Shown: piece after piece, positions 6,228 through 9,004 of the stretch
Position numbering within the stretch: the first letter of the stretch is position 1
Layout of the letters: each line of letters opens with the position of its first letter
Assembly: GCA_003512875.1 (NCBI GenBank)
Contig: DONZ01000021.1
Span: forward strand, 1 to 9,004
From: Desulfovibrio sp.
Lineage (GTDB): Bacteria > Desulfobacterota > Desulfovibrionia > Desulfovibrionales > Desulfovibrionaceae
Direction of reading: 5' to 3'
DNA: 9,004 nt
The notes under the pieces: generated by a model
Told to the model about the DNA's origin: nothing
The model's database searches: none
Seen by the model: the letters and a program-made list of their open reading frames with translations, nothing else
Translations under genes and position numbers: made by a program

Positions 6228-7844
6228 ATGCATTACACTATCATCAATCTAACCCGCTTCGGTGATTTGCTGCAAACTGCCTGTACTATTTCCGCGTTAA
6301 AAAAAAGCGGTGAACATAAAATTTCCCTTATCTGCCTGAACCAGTTTACTGATGTCACCCAATTCATTCCCCATCTCGACCATGTTTTCGATTTTTCGGG
6401 AGCAAAGCATTTAACCAATCTGCATGCCGGAGATTTTTCCCGCTGGGTCGAAAGTTATCAGGAAATCATGGAATGGGTAAAAAGATATCATCAGGAATTT
6501 CAAACAGATTGTATCATCAATCTTACCCCGACCATAAAAACAAGGCTTCTTGCCAAACTTTTAAGCCAATATAAAGGCAATATCCAAGAAATCGGATTTT
6601 GCGTGAATGACTTCGGATACGTATACAATACGAACGTCTGGACAAGCTACACCCAAGCCGTGACGCAGTTCCGCGGCGGAAGCCCTTATAATTTGATTGA
6701 CGAATTCCGCTCCATGCTCGGTCTTGCCCCGGAGCAATACCGTTTAAAAAAGCCGGAACAACACCGTCTTGATGCCGCCCGAAAGCTTTTAACAGAATTT
6801 TCCGAACCTTTTCCGGACACAAGAGGCTTTGTCGGTTTTCAGCTGGGAGCAAGCAACCCTATCCGCCAATGGGATACCGAACATTTTGCCAAACTGGCGG
6901 CACTGATTTGGCAAAAAGAAAAATTTATTCCCGTTTTGCTCGGAACAAAGCAAGAATTGGTACTGGCGGAAAATTTTTCCCAGTACGCCGACCCAGCGGT
7001 TCCTTATTTCAATTACTGCGGAAAAAGTTCCCTTCAGGAACTCGGAGCCATGCTCTGCCAATTGACAGCATTGGTCAGCAATGACACCGGCACATTGCAT
7101 TTGGCGACAGGACTTAACGTGCCGGTCATAGGAATTTATCTGGCAACAGCCCAAGTTTGGGATACGGGACCTTATGGCTGCAAGCAAATATGCCTTGAGC
7201 CAAACCTTGCCTGCCACCCCTGCAATTTCAACGCAACGTGTCAAAATAACCATATTTGCCAAAAACAAATTTCCGCTGAAACGGTTTTCAATGCGCTTTG
7301 CCACCGTTTAGGACCTGGCGGTTCAAAAACTGTCCGCACATCTTTGGAAGAAGAGAACACAGCCCGCATTTGGGAAGGATTTTTCCAGCATGACGGCTTT
7401 ATCAACTATAAACCTTTGCATAAGGAACATGATATCCGTTCGCTTTGGATGCAATGCCAAAGACTTTTTTATAAAAATCTTCTCAACAAGCTGCAAAACG
7501 GCAGCGAAAACACCTATCCCGATCTGTGCATTGACAACCAAAAACTGTTGCCGGCAAAACTTGAAATAGAAAAACTGCAAGCCTTTGTTTTGTTGGCAAG
7601 GGAACAAGCTTTTTTATTTTCCAAAATGCCTGTGCAAAAAAATCAAGAAAAATTCCTTGCTTCAACCCAAAGGGTAAAAATTTTTCTCAAACAATCACAG
7701 TTTCTTATTCCTCTTTCTTTGCTTTTTGAGCAACTTCTTCAGGATAACGCCCAAAGCATGGAAGAAATCATCCACTTTTTTGACATTTTAAAAGAAGAAT
7801 TGACATTATTTTCTCTTTTCCTCAAATCTGACGCTGAAAAATAA
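6228..7844 (+). CDS. Family 9 glycosyltransferase (heptosyltransferase-like) with long C-terminal extension
   Basis: Resembles ADP-heptose:LPS heptosyltransferases (GT9, GT-B fold), which add a heptose from ADP-heptose to a glycan acceptor at the inner membrane. The N-terminal domain opens with IINLTRFGDLLQT (5-17), the acceptor-side motif. The donor domain has GFQLGASNPIRQW (203-215), SNDTGTLHLATGLNVPVIGIY (284-304, the family DTG-x-x-HLA signature) and GPYG (314-317). A cysteine cluster follows (C329, C332, C338, C344), as in many GT9 enzymes. GT9 proteins are usually about 350 residues; here 370-538 is an extra, mainly helical region I cannot assign. The ATG follows the beta-grasp stop by 5 bases with only a weak AGG upstream, suggesting translational coupling. 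The acceptor could be LPS core or, given the flagellum-like genes downstream, a flagellar glycan; the latter is inference. Confidence 0.88.
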   Translation: MHYTIINLTRFGDLLQTACTISALKKSGEHKISLICLNQFTDVTQFIPHLDHVFDFSGAKHLTNLHAGDFSRWVESYQEIMEWVKRYHQEFQTDCIINLTPTIKTRLLAKLLSQYKGNIQEIGFCVNDFGYVYNTNVWTSYTQAVTQFRGGSPYNLIDEFRSMLGLAPEQYRLKKPEQHRLDAARKLLTEFSEPFPDTRGFVGFQLGASNPIRQWDTEHFAKLAALIWQKEKFIPVLLGTKQELVLAENFSQYADPAVPYFNYCGKSSLQELGAMLCQLTALVSNDTGTLHLATGLNVPVIGIYLATAQVWDTGPYGCKQICLEPNLACHPCNFNATCQNNHICQKQISAETVFNALCHRLGPGGSKTVRTSLEEENTARIWEGFFQHDGFINYKPLHKEHDIRSLWMQCQRLFYKNLLNKLQNGSENTYPDLCIDNQKLLPAKLEIEKLQAFVLLAREQAFLFSKMPVQKNQEKFLASTQRVKIFLKQSQFLIPLSLLFEQLLQDNAQSMEEIIHFFDILKEELTLFSLFLKSDAEK

Positions 7845-7847
7845 ATA

Positions 7848-7864
7848 TTGGCACATATTTTGCT
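7848..7864 (+). promoter_or_regulatory. Sigma-54 (RpoN) -24/-12 promoter
   Basis: TTGGCAC (7848-7854), five bases, then TTGCT (7860-7864). This matches the RpoN consensus TTGGCAC-N5-TTGCW with the invariant GG and GC exactly 10 bases apart. It starts 3 bases after the glycosyltransferase stop. Initiation near 7875 would leave a leader of about 65 bases before the gene at 7941. Sigma-54 promoters need an enhancer-binding activator and commonly drive middle or late flagellar genes. Confidence 0.85.
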
Positions 7865-7889
7865 AATATATTTTCAAAAATATGCATAC

Positions 7890-7902
7890 GGAAAATTTTT
7901 CC
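7890..7902. promoter_or_regulatory. Palindrome in the leader of the sigma-54 unit
   Basis: GGAAAATTTTTCC is an exact palindrome around a central T, lying about 15 bases downstream of the predicted start of the sigma-54 transcript. It could be a protein-binding site or a small hairpin in the leader. Short AT-rich palindromes are common by chance. Confidence 0.25.
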
Positions 7903-7940
7903 AACATATTTAAGCACATTCATGACCTTTGGAGGGAAAT

Positions 7941-8555
7941 ATGATTTATATTAATGGTCAAAAAAGCGAATTTGAACTTAATCAATTTTCAAATTTTGAA
8001 GAAGTTATCATTGCAACCAACGCAGCTTGCAACAACGCCAACGAAATTATTACGGAAGTTCATTTAAATGATGAACTTTTCCAAGAACTCTATCCGCACC
8101 AAGCAGAAGACATTGAAATCAGCGAAGTGAAAAAAGTTGAAATCACTTCCATAAAATATATTGAAATGGCTTCTCAAATTGTCACGGAACTTTTCAAAGT
8201 CACGTCTTCTATCCGCATCGCCTCAACCCAAGCCTCCGAATCACTACGCCGCGGAGACGATATGGACGCACTTGCAACCATTACCAATATGACCGAAGTC
8301 ATCCGCAATTTTTTAAGCATGATTGCTTGTTTCCAATCGGATTTCAATGCGCCTATCACGGCAGAATATGAAAGCCTTTCCGAAAAATACAACCAAATCC
8401 TTCTTGAAGTGAACGACGCTATGGAAAACGAAGACTGGATTCTGGTTGCCGACCTTTTGGGATTTGAAGTCGCACCTCTCTGCTCAGATTGGGACACCTA
8501 TCTGACTTCGCTCCGTTTCTTCTTCAACTCTGAAATCAATACGGTTTCTCAATAA
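7941..8555 (+). CDS. Uncharacterised two-part protein, probably flagellum-associated, 204 aa
   Basis: I do not recognise a named family. Residues 1-70 alternate hydrophobic and polar residues (MIYINGQKSEFEL, then ITEVHLNDELF and IEISEVKKVEITS), suggesting a small beta-rich domain. Residues 70-195 are almost entirely helical, with LRRGDDMDALATITNMTEVI (102-121) and a C-terminal block NEDWILVADLLGFEVAPLCSDW (163-184). That block resembles helical repeats I associate with flagellar-locus hypothetical proteins. There are no membrane segments and no signal peptide; it is acidic. The ATG at 7941 is preferred because GGAGG (7931-7935) lies 5 bases upstream; the TTG at 7929 overlaps that site. It is the first gene after the sigma-54 promoter. 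A cytoplasmic flagellar chaperone or assembly factor is the best guess. Confidence 0.65.
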   Translation: MIYINGQKSEFELNQFSNFEEVIIATNAACNNANEIITEVHLNDELFQELYPHQAEDIEISEVKKVEITSIKYIEMASQIVTELFKVTSSIRIASTQASESLRRGDDMDALATITNMTEVIRNFLSMIACFQSDFNAPITAEYESLSEKYNQILLEVNDAMENEDWILVADLLGFEVAPLCSDWDTYLTSLRFFFNSEINTVSQ

Positions 8556-8598
8556 TACACCCGAAATTCTCAAAAAACAGGTTTCAGAAGACAGGTTT

Positions 8599-8922
8599 AT
8601 GATGAGCAGCTTAACGTTACTTGACAGAATGCTTATCATTGCTCAATTTGAGCTTGAAGCAATGCAGCAAGGAGATGTGGACGGAGCAATATCTTTTTTT
8701 GAGGAAAGAGTTGCCCTTCTTGACCAGTTACAAGTAAATCAAGACGAAAATTCCGAAGATTGTAAAATGAAATTGCTTGCCCTCCAAGGTTTTCATCAAA
8801 TCATTTATGAAGAAGGGCTGAAACTCAAAGAGCAAATCAGACAAAATCTTCTTGAATCAAGAGTTCAGCGTTCAGCAAGCAAACGATATGCAAATGCTCG
8901 AGGATTAAATTTTTACCGCTAA
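8599..8922 (+). CDS. Small helical protein, possibly FliT/FlgN-like flagellar chaperone
   Basis: A 107-residue all-helical protein. The first helix pair (LTLLDRMLIIAQFELEAMQQ, then GDVDGAISFFEERVALLDQL) has the length and the gdwda...l..R..ll..L pattern of FliT/FlgN chaperones, which bind late flagellar substrates before export. The second half is a long charged helix (YEEGLKLKEQIRQNLLESRV) ending in a basic tail with SKRYANARGLNFYR. Sequence similarity is too low for a firm family call. It lies 43 bases after the 204-residue gene without a promoter between them, so both belong to the sigma-54 transcript. The start is uncertain: AGG at 8593-8595 suits the second ATG (8602) better, while AGAAG at 8586-8590 suits 8599; the difference is one residue. 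Confidence 0.6.
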   Translation: MMSSLTLLDRMLIIAQFELEAMQQGDVDGAISFFEERVALLDQLQVNQDENSEDCKMKLLALQGFHQIIYEEGLKLKEQIRQNLLESRVQRSASKRYANARGLNFYR

Positions 8923-8982
8923 GAAAAGGAGAACGAATCCGAATAAAAGCCAAAACACATAAAAACACACGCTATCCCTAAA

Positions 8983-9004
8983 AAAGGCTTCATATGAAGC
9001 CTTT
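8983..9004 (+). terminator. Terminator hairpin at the right edge
   Basis: AAAGGCTTC (8983-8991) pairs fully with GAAGCCTTT (8996-9004) around an ATAT loop, 60 bases after the last stop codon. The stem has six core pairs plus three A-T pairs, and the 3' arm runs into T residues as the window ends. It probably closes the sigma-54 transcript. Its symmetry allows termination in either direction. Confidence 0.65.

Noticed and set aside
6789..7304. 171-codon minus-strand open frame within the glycosyltransferase gene
   Set aside because: The plus-strand frame carries intact GT9 motifs; this frame has none and no start signals.
8577..8598. Direct repeat ACAGGTTT (8577-8584 and 8591-8598) before the last gene
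   Set aside because: Two copies of only 8 bases in a short intergenic gap; likely chance, and the second copy simply includes the weak ribosome-binding site.
8926..8935. AGGAGAA ribosome-binding-like site after the last gene
   Set aside because: No usable start codon or open frame follows before the terminator hairpin.

Overview
The window looks like chromosome from a motile Gram-negative bacterium, most likely a Desulfovibrionaceae (Desulfovibrio-type) member with a rather low GC content. The basis is the cbpA-cbpM-clpB order, a GT9 glycosyltransferase next to small flagellum-type proteins behind a sigma-54 promoter, and a short Nu1/MerR-like HTH protein of a kind common in that group. This placement rests on gene content and recalled family resemblance, not on a database comparison. 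A gut-associated, reduced-genome relative would fit, but the species cannot be read from the sequence.

Layout: (1) 1-709 holds no convincing gene. It is a GC-richer block with small hairpins (about 40-240), then very AT-rich DNA with a degenerate A-tract repeat. (2) 725-1150 (+) encodes a 141-residue HTH protein with its own sigma-70 promoter. (3) 1263-1835 (-) encodes an exported cyclophilin-type prolyl isomerase with its own promoter and terminator. (4) 5781 down to 1919 (-) is a chaperone operon: CbpA-type DnaJ, CbpM-type modulator and the ClpB disaggregase, closed by an intrinsic terminator. (5) 5782-5991 is a divergent control region with a perfect inverted repeat that carries a consensus -35 hexamer on each strand. 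(6) 5992-7844 (+) encodes a ThiS/MoaD-like beta-grasp protein and, 5 bases later, a family 9 glycosyltransferase with a long unassigned C-terminal extension. (7) A near-perfect sigma-54 (-24/-12) promoter starts 3 bases after the glycosyltransferase stop. It precedes a 204-residue helical protein and a FliT/FlgN-like small protein, closed by a hairpin at the right edge.

How the genes work together: the minus-strand block is protein quality control. CbpA delivers clients to DnaK, CbpM may restrain CbpA, ClpB dissolves aggregates, and the neighbouring isomerase serves envelope proteins. The right-hand block looks like the accessory edge of a flagellar locus, where sigma-54 control is usual. The glycosyltransferase could act on LPS or on a flagellar glycan.

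No complete novel system is evident. The most unusual points are the sigma-54 unit with two poorly characterised proteins, the beta-grasp protein ending in Ser-Ser-Gly and paired with a glycosyltransferase, the back-to-back -35 palindrome, and the unexplained left 700 bases.
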